From: Burkholderiales bacterium RIFCSPLOWO2_12_FULL_65_40
GTDB lineage: Bacteria > Pseudomonadota > Gammaproteobacteria > Burkholderiales > Burkholderiaceae_C
NCBI GenBank assembly: GCA_001770955.1
Contig: MESL01000043.1
Span: forward strand, 1 to 41,823
Direction of reading: 5' to 3'
DNA: 41,823 nucleotides
The notes beneath the pieces were generated by a model, which worked only from the letters and a program-made list of their open reading frames with translations, did no database searches and was not told where the DNA came from. A program made the translations under genes and the position numbers. Below, piece by piece: positions 17,345 to 24,972 of the stretch; positions within the stretch are counted from its first letter, which is position 1, and each line of letters opens with the position of its first letter.

Positions 17345-17862
17345 CCGTATCCCCCCCCGGCGCCCAGGGCAGCCTGGTGCTTGATGCCGAGGCCCTGTAC
17401 CGCGAGCTGCTGCGCGGCGTGCGCTCGCTGCGCGAACCCCATACACAGCTGGCAGGCATCGCCTCGGGCGGAGCCTGGCTGGCCGAGCGCCTGCAGAAAG
17501 ACCTGGGGCTCGATGGTGCCGCCGGCGTGCTGTCGTCGGCCATGCACCGCGACGACTTCGCGCAGCGTGGCCTGGCGGCCAGCGCCCAGACCCAGCTCCC
17601 GTTCGATGTGAACGGTGCCGACATCCTCGTACTCGATGATGTGCTCTACACCGGCCGCACGCTGCGCGCCGTGCTCAATGAGCTGTACGACTACGGCCGC
17701 CCCGCGCGCGTGCGCCTGGCGGTGCTTGTGGACCGGGGCGGGCGCGAGCTGCCGGTGCAGGCCGATTTTGCCGCGGCCCGGGTGGCGTTGCCTGCCAGCC
17801 AGTCGCTGGCGCTGGCGCGCACCGAAGGTGGCAACTTTCATTTCCAAGTTAAAGAGGCCTGA
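17341..17862 (+). CDS. pyrR: PyrR-type uracil phosphoribosyltransferase/regulator
   Basis: The 173-residue type I phosphoribosyltransferase has the PRPP loop ILVLDDVLYTGRT in mid-protein and RLAVLVDRGGRELP downstream, both typical of PyrR. In Gram-positive bacteria PyrR controls attenuation of pyr genes. In proteobacteria a pyrR-pyrB-pyrC' cluster is common and the regulatory role is less certain. I see no anti-terminator structure between pyrR and pyrB, which are only 3 bases apart. Confidence 0.92.
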   Translation: MTVSPPGAQGSLVLDAEALYRELLRGVRSLREPHTQLAGIASGGAWLAERLQKDLGLDGAAGVLSSAMHRDDFAQRGLAASAQTQLPFDVNGADILVLDDVLYTGRTLRAVLNELYDYGRPARVRLAVLVDRGGRELPVQADFAAARVALPASQSLALARTEGGNFHFQVKEA

Positions 17863-17865
17863 GCC

Positions 17866-18828
17866 GTGCTGCACCACCGCAATCCCCAGCTCAACCGCAA
17901 TGGCGAGCTGATCCACCTGCTCTCCGTCGAGGGCCTGCCGCGTGACATCGTGACGCACATCCTCGATACGGCCGCCAACTTCGTCTCGGTCAACGACCGC
18001 GAGGTCAAGAAGGTGCCGCTCTTGCGCGGCAAGAGCGTGTTCAACCTGTTCTTCGAGAACAGCACCCGCACGCGCACCACCTTCGAGATCGCGGCCAAGC
18101 GCCTGTCGGCCGACGTGTTCAACCTCGACATCGCGCGCAGCTCGGCCGCCAAGGGCGAGTCGCTGCTCGACACCATCGCCAACCTCTCGGCCATGGCGGC
18201 CGACCTGTTCGTGGTTCGACACAGCGAATCGGGGGCCCCCTACCTGATCGCCCAGCATGTGGCGCCCCATGTGCATGTGATCAATGCCGGTGATGGGCGC
18301 CACGCCCACCCCACGCAGGGGCTGCTGGACATGTACACCATCCGGCACTACAAGAAGGATTTTGCCAACCTGACGGTGGCCATCGTCGGCGATGTGCTGC
18401 ACTCGCGCGTGGCGCGCTCCGACATCCACGGCCTGACCACGCTGGGCTGCGCCGAGGTGCGTGTGGTGGGCCCGCGCACCCTGGTGCCGTCCAACATGGC
18501 CGAGATGGGCGTGCGCGTGTGCCACACGCTCGAAGAGGGCATCAAGGATGCCGACGTGGTCATCACCCTGCGCCTGCAGAACGAGCGCATGAGCGGCGCG
18601 CTGCTTCCGTCGAGCCAGGAGTATTTCAAGAGCTTCGGCCTCACGCCCGAGAAGCTGCGGCTGGCCAAGCCCGATGCCATCGTCATGCACCCCGGCCCCA
18701 TCAACCGCGGCGTGGAGATCGACTCCGCCGTGGTCGATGGCCCGCAGGCCGTGATCCTGCCGCAGGTGACTTTTGGCATTGCGGTGCGGATGGCCGTCAT
18801 GTCCATCGTCGCGGGGAACGAGGCGTGA
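17866..18828 (+). CDS. pyrB: Aspartate carbamoyltransferase catalytic subunit
   Basis: PyrB condenses carbamoyl phosphate with aspartate, the committed step of pyrimidine synthesis. The 320-residue protein carries STRTRT (66-71), [11 protein letters not shown] and [12 protein letters not shown]. The GTG start is chosen because AAAGAGG (17851-17857) sits 8 bases upstream, inside the end of pyrR, and no other start precedes the conserved [15 protein letters not shown]. No regulatory pyrI follows. Instead the next gene is a degenerate dihydroorotase, as in the Pseudomonas-type dodecameric enzyme. Confidence 0.97.
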   Translation: MLHHRNPQLNRNGELIHLLSVEGLPRDIVTHILDTAANFVSVNDREVKKVPLLRGKSVFNLFFENSTRTRTTFEIAAKRLSADVFNLDIARSSAAKGESLLDTIANLSAMAADLFVVRHSESGAPYLIAQHVAPHVHVINAGDGRHAHPTQGLLDMYTIRHYKKDFANLTVAIVGDVLHSRVARSDIHGLTTLGCAEVRVVGPRTLVPSNMAEMGVRVCHTLEEGIKDADVVITLRLQNERMSGALLPSSQEYFKSFGLTPEKLRLAKPDAIVMHPGPINRGVEIDSAVVDGPQAVILPQVTFGIAVRMAVMSIVAGNEA

Positions 18829-18849
18829 TGTCCGTGGAAAATGCTCCTG

Positions 18850-18904
18850 TTTTCATAGCTGCTTGCGCTTGCTGAATAAGCGTTAGTGGCCAATTTTGCT
18901 TGAA
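18850..18904 (+). repeat. Dispersed intergenic repeat, copy B
   Basis: Plus-strand copy with core ATAGCTGCTTGCGCTT, loop, AAGCGTTAGTGGCCAATTTT. The CGCTT/AAGCG arms pair, with one mismatch further out. It fills the gap between pyrB and pyrC' and ends four bases before the pyrC' ATG, leaving no room for a clear Shine-Dalgarno outside the repeat. Confidence 0.75.
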
Positions 18905-18907
18905 ACC

Positions 18908-20203
18908 ATGAAGATACTGATCCAGAACGGCCGGGTCATCGACCCTGCCAGCGGTCTTGACAAGGTATGCGACGTGGCCCTGGCGGCCGGCCGCATCGTG
19001 GGCATCGGGCGCGTGCCGCCCGACTTCGCTCCCCACCGCAGCATCGATGCCACGGGTTGCCTGGTGCTGCCCGGTCTGGTGGACCTGGCGGCGCGCCTGC
19101 GCGAGCCCGGCCATGAACACGAGGGCATGCTCGAATCCGAGATGGCCGCGGCCGTGGCCGGGGGCGTCACCAGTCTGGTCTGCCCGCCCGACACCGACCC
19201 GGTGCTTGACGAACCCGGTCTGGTCGAGATGCTCAAGTTCCGTGCCGAAAAACTGCACCAGTCGCGCCTGTTCCCGCTGGGGGCGCTCACGCGCGGCCTG
19301 GACGGCGAGGTGCTGACCGAAATGGCCGAACTCACCGAATCGGGCTGCGTGGGCTTTGGCCAGGCCGAGGTGGCGTTGGCCAGCACCCAGGTGCTGCAGC
19401 GCGCGCTGCAATACGCCGCCACCTATGGCTACACGGTGTGGCTGCGTCCGCAGGAGTTGCATCTGGGCAAGGGTGTAGCCGCCAGCGGGGCACTGGCGAC
19501 GCGGCTGGGCCTGTCGGGCGTGCCAGTGGCCGCCGAAACGATTGCGCTGCACACCATCTTCGAGTTGCTCAAAAGTACCGATGCCCGCGTGCACCTGTGC
19601 CGCATCTCCAGCGCCGCTGGCGTGGCACTGGTGCGCCAGGCCCGCGCCGAGGGATTGAAGGTGACCTGTGATGTCAGCATCAACTCGTTGCATCTGACCG
19701 ACACCGACATCGGTTTTTTCGACAGCCGCGCCCGTCTGACGCCGCCCTTGCGACAGCAGCGCGACCGCGATGCCCTGCAGGCCGGCCTGCGCGATGGCAC
19801 CATCGACGCTCTGGTGTCCGACCACACCCCCGTGGATGAGGACGCCAAGACCCTGCCCTTTGCCGAGGCCGAGCCCGGCGCCACCGGGCTGGAGCTGTTG
19901 CTGAGTCTGGCGCTCAAGTGGTCGCAGGATGGCGGTGCACCCCTGGCTCGGGCGTTGGCCGTGGTGACGAGCGAGCCCGCGCGGGTGCTGGGCCATGCTC
20001 TGGGCACGCTGCAGGCCAGCGTGGGCCAGCTGGTCGAGGGCGGGGTGGGTGATGTCTGCATCGTCGATTCGCAGGACGCCTGGACCGTGCAGGCCGACAC
20101 GCTGCGCAGCCAGGGCAAGCACACGCCTTTTTCGGGCTACGAATTGCCGGGCCGCGTGCGCTGCACCCTCGTGGGTGGCCAGGTGGCATTCGACCGTGGC
20201 TGA
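18908..20203 (+). CDS. pyrX: Dihydroorotase-like protein PyrC', probably non-catalytic
   Basis: The 431-residue protein has the dihydroorotase/amidohydrolase layout (MKILIQNGRVIDPASGLD; LPGLVDL; SDHTPVDEDAK). The metal-binding DxHxHxR motif reads DLAARLREPG: Ala61 and Arg63 replace both histidines. The carbamylated-lysine region reads GFGQAEVAL, and the usual His of the CED-type motif is also missing. This is the pattern of PyrC'/PyrX, which is inactive and holds PyrB in an active complex in Pseudomonas. ATG 18908 is preferred to an in-frame TTG at 18896 that falls in repeat copy B. An active dihydroorotase must be encoded elsewhere. Confidence 0.9.
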   Translation: MKILIQNGRVIDPASGLDKVCDVALAAGRIVGIGRVPPDFAPHRSIDATGCLVLPGLVDLAARLREPGHEHEGMLESEMAAAVAGGVTSLVCPPDTDPVLDEPGLVEMLKFRAEKLHQSRLFPLGALTRGLDGEVLTEMAELTESGCVGFGQAEVALASTQVLQRALQYAATYGYTVWLRPQELHLGKGVAASGALATRLGLSGVPVAAETIALHTIFELLKSTDARVHLCRISSAAGVALVRQARAEGLKVTCDVSINSLHLTDTDIGFFDSRARLTPPLRQQRDRDALQAGLRDGTIDALVSDHTPVDEDAKTLPFAEAEPGATGLELLLSLALKWSQDGGAPLARALAVVTSEPARVLGHALGTLQASVGQLVEGGVGDVCIVDSQDAWTVQADTLRSQGKHTPFSGYELPGRVRCTLVGGQVAFDRG

Positions 20204-20278
20204 GCATGCGCCTGCGTCGCGCGGCAGCCGGTTGTGCCCGGCAGCCGTGGGGCATGACCGTCTGATGCGTTCTCCGGT

Positions 20279-21016
20279 GTGAAGCATCTCAAGGCTTGCT
20301 GGCGCCTGCTGCGCCTGGTGGTGCACATCCTCCAGGGCCTGTGGACAGTGGCGTTTCGCTTTCCGGCGCTGTCGCCCGAGCAGCAGCAGGTGCGGGTGCA
20401 GGCGTGGTCCCTCAAATTGCTGGCTTGCGTCGGGGTGTCGCTGGCCATCCGGGGCCAGCCCCCGGCCGGTGGCCCGGTGATGCTGGTGTCGAATCACCTT
20501 TCCTGGCTGGATATCCCGGTGTTGCACGCGGCGCGCTATTGCCGCTTTGTCTCCAAGTCGGACGTGCAGGGCTGGCCCCTGATTGGCGCACTGGCCACGG
20601 CGGCCGGCACGCTCTACATCGAGCGCCACGTGCGCCGCGATGCCATGCGCATGGTGCGCACGATGCAGCAGGCCCTGGAGCAGGGCGAGGTGCTGGCGGT
20701 CTTTCCGGAAGGCACTACGGGAGACGGGCGCGAGATGCTGCCCTTCCATGCCAACCTCCTGCAGGCGGCGGTGCAGGCGGACGCGGCGGTGCAGCCGGTG
20801 GGCCTGCGCTTTACCGACCAGGCCACGGGTACCACCAGCTTTGCACCCAGCTACATTGGCGACGAAACCCTGGTCGGATCGATTTGGCGCACCCTGTGCG
20901 CGCCGTCCATCGTGGCCATCGTGCACTTCGGCATGCCTGAATTCGCGCATGGCCGCGACCGGCGCATGTGGGCGCTGCACCTGCACCGCACGGTCGACAG
21001 CCTGCGCCGCAGCTGA
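20279..21016 (+). CDS. plsC: 1-acyl-sn-glycerol-3-phosphate acyltransferase (PlsC family)
   Basis: The 245-residue protein has a hydrophobic N-terminus, the HX4D catalytic motif in NHLSWLDI (about residues 79-86) and FPEGTTGDG (about 142-150), where PlsC binds the glycerol phosphate. It should add the second acyl chain to lysophosphatidate. The start is GTG 20279; no ATG in frame gives a better N-terminus. The 75 bases after pyrC' contain only very short frames. It is probably cotranscribed with the pyr genes but functionally separate. Confidence 0.88.
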   Translation: MKHLKACWRLLRLVVHILQGLWTVAFRFPALSPEQQQVRVQAWSLKLLACVGVSLAIRGQPPAGGPVMLVSNHLSWLDIPVLHAARYCRFVSKSDVQGWPLIGALATAAGTLYIERHVRRDAMRMVRTMQQALEQGEVLAVFPEGTTGDGREMLPFHANLLQAAVQADAAVQPVGLRFTDQATGTTSFAPSYIGDETLVGSIWRTLCAPSIVAIVHFGMPEFAHGRDRRMWALHLHRTVDSLRRS

Positions 21017-21068
21017 TCGGCTGCCTGCCTGATTGATCGGGCTGGGGGTGGCGTCTGGGCCACAAAGC

Positions 21069-21081
21069 GTGCATATTGCAC
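21069..21081. promoter_or_regulatory. Short palindrome GTGCA-TAT-TGCAC upstream of the Yip1 gene
   Basis: Perfect 5-bp arms around TAT, flanked more loosely by CAAA and TTTG. It lies in the 182-base gap before the Yip1-domain gene. It could be an operator; no partner regulator is evident. The rest of the gap shows nothing I can name. Confidence 0.25.
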
Positions 21082-21198
21082 ACGTTTGGCGACCTTGGGC
21101 TGCCGGTGATCGCAAATCGTCACACGGTTCCCGTATCGTCCGCATCTTTCCGGTCCGTGTCCGTTGGCACGGACTCTTCATATTGTCGGGAGGGCCCC

Positions 21199-22425
21199 AT
21201 GGACATCATCGAGCGCGTCAAGAGCATTCTTTTTCAACCCACGCCCACCTGGGCCACCATCGAAGCCGAGTCGGCCGACGTGGCGGGTCTTTACACCCGT
21301 TACCTGATGGTTCTGGCGGCCATCCCCGCTGTCTGCGGATTCATTGGCATGTCGCTGATCGGCATGGGGGCCTTTGGTGTCTCCTTGCGTGTGCCCCTGG
21401 TCTCGGGTCTGGCGAACATGGTGGTGTCGTATGTGCTGAGCCTGGTGGGCGTGTTCGTGCTGGCGCTGATCGTCGATGCCCTGGCGCCCCGCTTTGGCGG
21501 GCAAAAAAGCTCCATCCAGGCGCTCAAGCTGTCGGTGTATGCCAGCACGGCTGCCATGCTGGGCGGCGTGTTCAGCCTGCTGCCTTCGCTGGCCATGCTG
21601 GGGCTGCTGGCGGCGCTGTATTCGATCTACCTTCTGTATGTCGGCCTTCCTGTGCTGATGAAAAACCCGCCCGAAAAAACCTTGGCCTATACCGCCGTGG
21701 TGCTGGTAGCCGCCATCGTGATGGGACTCGTGATGGGCGCGGTGAGCAGTGTTTTCATGCCCCGTGGTGGTGCCTTGCTGGGCAGTGCGGACGCTCCTGC
21801 GATTTCCGTCAGCACGCCTGGGGGCTCGGTGAGCATTGACACGGCGGGGCTGGAGGCGGCCAGCAAGAAGATGGAGGAGGCTGCACGCCAGATGGAGCAG
21901 GCGCAAAAAAGCCAGGACCCGACCGCCATGGCGACGGCTACCGGCAATGCCGCCGCGGCGGCGGCTGGAATGCTGGGCGGTGGGCAGGCCATTGCAGCGC
22001 AGTCGCTCAAGGCCGGTTTGCCCGAGCAACTGGCGGACATGGCCCGCACGGGATTTGACGTGCAGGATGGCGCGGCCCTGGGCCTGCCCACCAGCCAGGC
22101 GAGCGCACAGTACAGCAACGGAAAGACAGAGGCGCGCCTGGAGATCACCGACATGGGCGGCCTGGGCCAGATGGCCGTGCTGGCCATGGGCATGGCGCAA
22201 GGGGAGAAAGAAGACCCGCAGCATGCCGAGAAAACCTGGCAGGAAGGGGGCCGGACCCTGCACCAAAGCTACCAGAAAGATGGTAGCCAGGCGGAATTCC
22301 GGGTGGTGCTGAAGAACGGCATCGTGGTCAGCCTGGAAGCTGACGACATGGATATCGGGGCGGTGCGCCGCCTCATGTCGCAGGTGAACCTTTCGACCCT
22401 GGAGGGGCTGCAGCGCAAGTCCTGA
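21199..22425 (+). CDS. Yip1-domain integral membrane protein with a C-terminal soluble region
   Basis: The protein has 408 residues from ATG 21199, chosen because GGGAGGG lies just upstream; a longer frame from 21076 reads through intergenic sequence. The start MDIIERVKSILFQPTPTWATI is typical of bacterial Yip1 (PF04893-like) proteins. About five hydrophobic segments follow up to residue 195 (for example VVSYVLSLVGVFVLALIVDAL and TAVVLVAAIVMGLVMGAV). The C-terminal half is soluble: a short charged helix with AASKKMEEAARQMEQAQKSQ, an Ala-rich stretch, then a domain I do not recognise. Function unknown. It stands alone, convergent with siaC. Confidence 0.8.
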   Translation: MDIIERVKSILFQPTPTWATIEAESADVAGLYTRYLMVLAAIPAVCGFIGMSLIGMGAFGVSLRVPLVSGLANMVVSYVLSLVGVFVLALIVDALAPRFGGQKSSIQALKLSVYASTAAMLGGVFSLLPSLAMLGLLAALYSIYLLYVGLPVLMKNPPEKTLAYTAVVLVAAIVMGLVMGAVSSVFMPRGGALLGSADAPAISVSTPGGSVSIDTAGLEAASKKMEEAARQMEQAQKSQDPTAMATATGNAAAAAAGMLGGGQAIAAQSLKAGLPEQLADMARTGFDVQDGAALGLPTSQASAQYSNGKTEARLEITDMGGLGQMAVLAMGMAQGEKEDPQHAEKTWQEGGRTLHQSYQKDGSQAEFRVVLKNGIVVSLEADDMDIGAVRRLMSQVNLSTLEGLQRKS

Positions 22426-22457
22426 TGCTGCGTTGGACCCGGCGTGAGCGCGGGGGA

Positions 22458-22475
22458 GGCCGACGCGGGTCGGCC
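22458..22475. terminator. GC hairpin between convergent genes
   Basis: The arms GGCCGAC and GTCGGCC pair perfectly around a 4-base loop, midway between the Yip1 gene stop (22425) and the siaC stop (22483). There is no T tract on either side, so it may be only a transcript-end stabiliser. Confidence 0.4.
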
Positions 22476-22482
22476 ATCCACC

Positions 22483-22869
22483 TCAGGCGTTGTAGGGCTG
22501 GCGTTCCAGCAGGACGTTGTGAAAGTCTTCCACCAGATCGGTGCCCAGTTCCTCGATGGCGTCGTCTTCGGCGTCGTAAGCCCACAGCACGCGGATGTCG
22601 GTGCCGCGTTCACCCGCTTCGTTGAACAGCGAGAACAACGAGCGCAGGCCCATGGTGGAGGCGCTGTTGATGTACTGCAGTTGCATACGGGCCTCGAAGT
22701 GCGGGGGCTTGTGCAGTTCGAAGTAGTGCTTCAGCGTGGCCAGGATGGGGTTGAAGAACGGCAGGGGGTTCTCGGGGTAGCACTCGCCCGCCACCAGCAG
22801 CCGGTTTTCGGCGGGCAGGAAGCGGATTTCGGGGGTGACGGTGGTGCGTTCGGCGTGAAGGGCTTGCAT
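22483..22869 (-). CDS. siaC: SiaC-like phosphoprotein (DUF1987 family)
   Basis: The 128-residue protein starts at ATG 22869 with GGAGA just upstream; a longer open frame running into siaB is a shadow. The pattern ATLKHYFELHKPP followed by YINSASTMGLRSLF matches the SiaC/DUF1987 family, in which a Ser/Thr in this loop (here S69, S71 or T72) is phosphorylated by SiaB and dephosphorylated by SiaA. In Pseudomonas, unphosphorylated SiaC activates the diguanylate cyclase SiaD; no siaD is adjacent here. It is last in the siaA-siaB-siaC order, 38 bases after siaB. Confidence 0.85.
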   Translation of the reverse strand: MQALHAERTTVTPEIRFLPAENRLLVAGECYPENPLPFFNPILATLKHYFELHKPPHFEARMQLQYINSASTMGLRSLFSLFNEAGERGTDIRVLWAYDAEDDAIEELGTDLVEDFHNVLLERQPYNA

Positions 22870-22907
22870 GGAAAGATCTCCGGGTTTCAGGGGAGTCAGG
22901 GAAAAGG

Positions 22908-23489
22908 TCAGATGCACGCTTTCACATAGAAAAGCGTGGTGCGGCCCGAGGGGTCGGTGGTGGGTGTGAAGCTGTATTCCAGGGGGGCGCAGGCGTCGCG
23001 GGCAATCGTCAGCAAGCCCAGCCCTGCGCCCCGGCTGATGGTGTCGGTCCGGGCATGCTCGGCGTTGCGCAGCTGTTCGCGGTAGCTCTGCTTGATCTGC
23101 TCCAGGCTCATGGCGCGCACGGCATCGAGCTTGCAGGCCAGGCGTTCGACATAGGCCTGGTCCACCGGATTGCGGCAAACAATCCAGTAATGACCGGTGC
23201 TGCCTGGGTCATCCTCGCGCCCGACTGCGATGGCACCGTGCGGTGCAGGTGGGCTTCCATCGGCGGCAGGGGTATCTGCGGCGTAGTGCAGGATGTTCTG
23301 CGCCATTTCCACGAAGGTGGAGAACAGCTTGCGTTTGGCAGGGCCGGAGGCGTCTTCGGTGGCCAGGCGGGTCTTGAGCGAATCGGCGGCGGCGGCGATC
23401 ACCGGTGGGCTGAAAGCGCCTGCGTAATAGAACAGCACCCCCCGATCCTGTGCATTTCCCTGAAAGCGTTCAAATTCCGGCGGGTTCAT
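22908..23489 (-). CDS. siaB: SiaB-like protein kinase (DUF6272 family)
   Basis: The 193-residue protein has a GHKL/anti-sigma-kinase-like layout: N-box FVEMAQNILHYA (59-70) with E61 and N65, and a glycine-rich RGAGLGLLTIA near residue 155. It should phosphorylate SiaC. Family members form a switch with a PP2C phosphatase, and the start here overlaps the phosphatase stop by 4 bases (ATGA). It is soluble, with no membrane segment. Confidence 0.83.
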   Translation of the reverse strand: MNPPEFERFQGNAQDRGVLFYYAGAFSPPVIAAAADSLKTRLATEDASGPAKRKLFSTFVEMAQNILHYAADTPAADGSPPAPHGAIAVGREDDPGSTGHYWIVCRNPVDQAYVERLACKLDAVRAMSLEQIKQSYREQLRNAEHARTDTISRGAGLGLLTIARDACAPLEYSFTPTTDPSGRTTLFYVKACI

Positions 23490-24775
23490 GCCAGGGCCTC
23501 CGCGCTGGTGCGAAACGCCAGCAGCGACACATCGTCACGCCGCCGCTGGCTGCCCTGCCATTGGGCGAAATGCTCGGCGAAGTCGGCGCACAGTGCGCGG
23601 GCGCTGGTGCCACGCCGCTCGGCCAGAAACTGCACCAGACGGCGCTTGCCGTGCGCGATGTGCTTGGGGCCCCCGATCTGGTCGATCACCCCGTCGGTGG
23701 GGATCAGCAGCATGCTGTGCCTTGCCAGCGGCACCTGTTGTGTGGTCCAGGCCTGGTCGTCGGGCGTATCGGCGTAACCGATGCCCGCCTTGTCGCCATC
23801 GACCAGCAGCACCTCTTCGCTGCCTTCGTGCGCCACCACCAGTGTCAGGCGTGCCGAGGCAAACTGTACGCTGCGGCCATCGGGCGCGAGCAGGAAGAGT
23901 GCGGCATCCAGGCCGTCGCTGGATTCCTTTTCTGCGGGGGCATCGTCTTCGCTGGCGCGCTGCTGCAGCACGCGCTTGATGTAGCGGTTCATGGCCGAGA
24001 GCGTGGCGCCGGGGTCCACGGCCGGGTTGGCGGGGTCGATGGCCTGCTCCAGGAACGATAGCGCGATGAGCGTCATGAAGGCGCCGGGAACACCGTGCCC
24101 GGTGCAGTCGAACACGCAGCCCAACAGGCCGCCGGGAGTGTGGCGGAAGAAGTAGGCATCTCCGCCCACCACGTCGCGTGGCTGCCACAGCAGGCCGTGG
24201 TCGGGCAGGTGGGCGCGCAGCACACGGTCGGACTCGGCCAGGTGCGAGCGCTGGATCAGGCTGGCGTAGCTGATGCTTGAGAGAAGCTGGCGCGTCTTCT
24301 CGGCCTCGATGTCAGACATGGCCTTCATCAGACCGTAGCCTGTACCCAAGCCCAGGTACTGGCCGTGGGCTGTGGTGATGAAACCATCCTGGAGCACGCG
24401 CGTGCCTGCCTCCACGGCGATCTTCACCAGGGTCTCGATGGGCGTGTCCCGGTCCACCACCACCGGGCTTTTGTCCATGAAGGCGATGCAGCTCTTGCGC
24501 CCGAACACGTCGCGCGCAAAGGGGCGGGCGTAGTGTTCCATGAAGGTGTTGCGGTTGATCAGCCCGATGGGCCGGCCTTCCTCGACCACAGCCACGGTCT
24601 CCTGCGCCTCGTGCCGCGCAAACAGTGCGCGCACCTCCTCGTTGGTGTGCTCCGGGGAGACGGGTTCGGTGGGGTTGCCGAGCTGTTCGGCACGGGTCAC
24701 CAGCGGGGGTTGTGCGGTATGCAGGTCGGCGGCGCCTGCGGCCAGACTGTCGTAAAGCCGGTCAATGTGGGTCAT
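23486..24775 (-). CDS. siaA: SiaA-like PP2C/SpoIIE phosphatase with N-terminal CBS pair
   Basis: The 429-residue protein has two CBS-like repeats in the first 150 residues (EETVAVVEEGRPIGLINRN-type and MDKSPVVVDRDTPIETLVKIA-type). A short helix carrying EAEKTRQLLSS follows, then a SpoIIE/PP2C phosphatase domain (about 190-425) with metal-binding DVVGGDAYFF, FDCTGHGVPGAFMT and RRDDVSLLAF. It should dephosphorylate SiaC. Pseudomonas SiaA has a membrane HAMP sensor in place of the CBS pair, so the input here is probably an intracellular nucleotide. It is first in the operon. Confidence 0.85.
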   Translation of the reverse strand: MTHIDRLYDSLAAGAADLHTAQPPLVTRAEQLGNPTEPVSPEHTNEEVRALFARHEAQETVAVVEEGRPIGLINRNTFMEHYARPFARDVFGRKSCIAFMDKSPVVVDRDTPIETLVKIAVEAGTRVLQDGFITTAHGQYLGLGTGYGLMKAMSDIEAEKTRQLLSSISYASLIQRSHLAESDRVLRAHLPDHGLLWQPRDVVGGDAYFFRHTPGGLLGCVFDCTGHGVPGAFMTLIALSFLEQAIDPANPAVDPGATLSAMNRYIKRVLQQRASEDDAPAEKESSDGLDAALFLLAPDGRSVQFASARLTLVVAHEGSEEVLLVDGDKAGIGYADTPDDQAWTTQQVPLARHSMLLIPTDGVIDQIGGPKHIAHGKRRLVQFLAERRGTSARALCADFAEHFAQWQGSQRRRDDVSLLAFRTSAEALA

Positions 24776-24910
24776 GCGGTTGCGTCAGGGGTAACCAAGT
24801 GCAACCGATTCTTGCTGCGCCCTGTGACGACACCATGACGCGGTGAGCGGAACCCTGCGAACCGGCCAGTGACTGTCCGTTGTCCACACTGCCAGAGTGA
24901 AAAATTTTGC

Positions 24911-24963
24911 TACTAAAATAATAGCTGTCAGCGCTTTATAGATAAGCGATTTTGGCTATTTTC
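24911..24963 (+). repeat. Dispersed intergenic repeat, copy C
   Basis: Core ATAGCTGTCAGCGCTT, loop, AAGCGATTTTGGC on the plus strand. It lies in the 197-base gap between the siaA start and the 3' end of the iron-transport ATPase gene. The remainder of that gap (24776-24910) shows a weak GGTTGC/GCAACC inverted repeat and nothing else I can support. Confidence 0.7.
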
Positions 24964-24972
24964 ATAGAAAAT

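Noticed and set aside
17863..17865. Attenuator or PyrR-binding antiterminator before pyrB
   Set aside because: The gap between pyrR and pyrB is only 3 bases, so there is no room, and no leader hairpins were seen inside the end of pyrR.
20204..20278. Tiny frames of 19 and 5 codons between pyrC' and plsC
   Set aside because: They have no ribosome binding site, no conserved features and are very short; more likely untranslated spacer.
18797..21181. 794-codon open frame antisense to pyrC' and plsC
   Set aside because: It is low-complexity, Gln/His/Ala-rich and spans two well-supported genes and their gap on the other strand.
22870..23178. Extension of the siaC frame into siaB
   Set aside because: It is a shadow of siaB in another frame. 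ATG 22869 has a good ribosome binding site and matches the family start.
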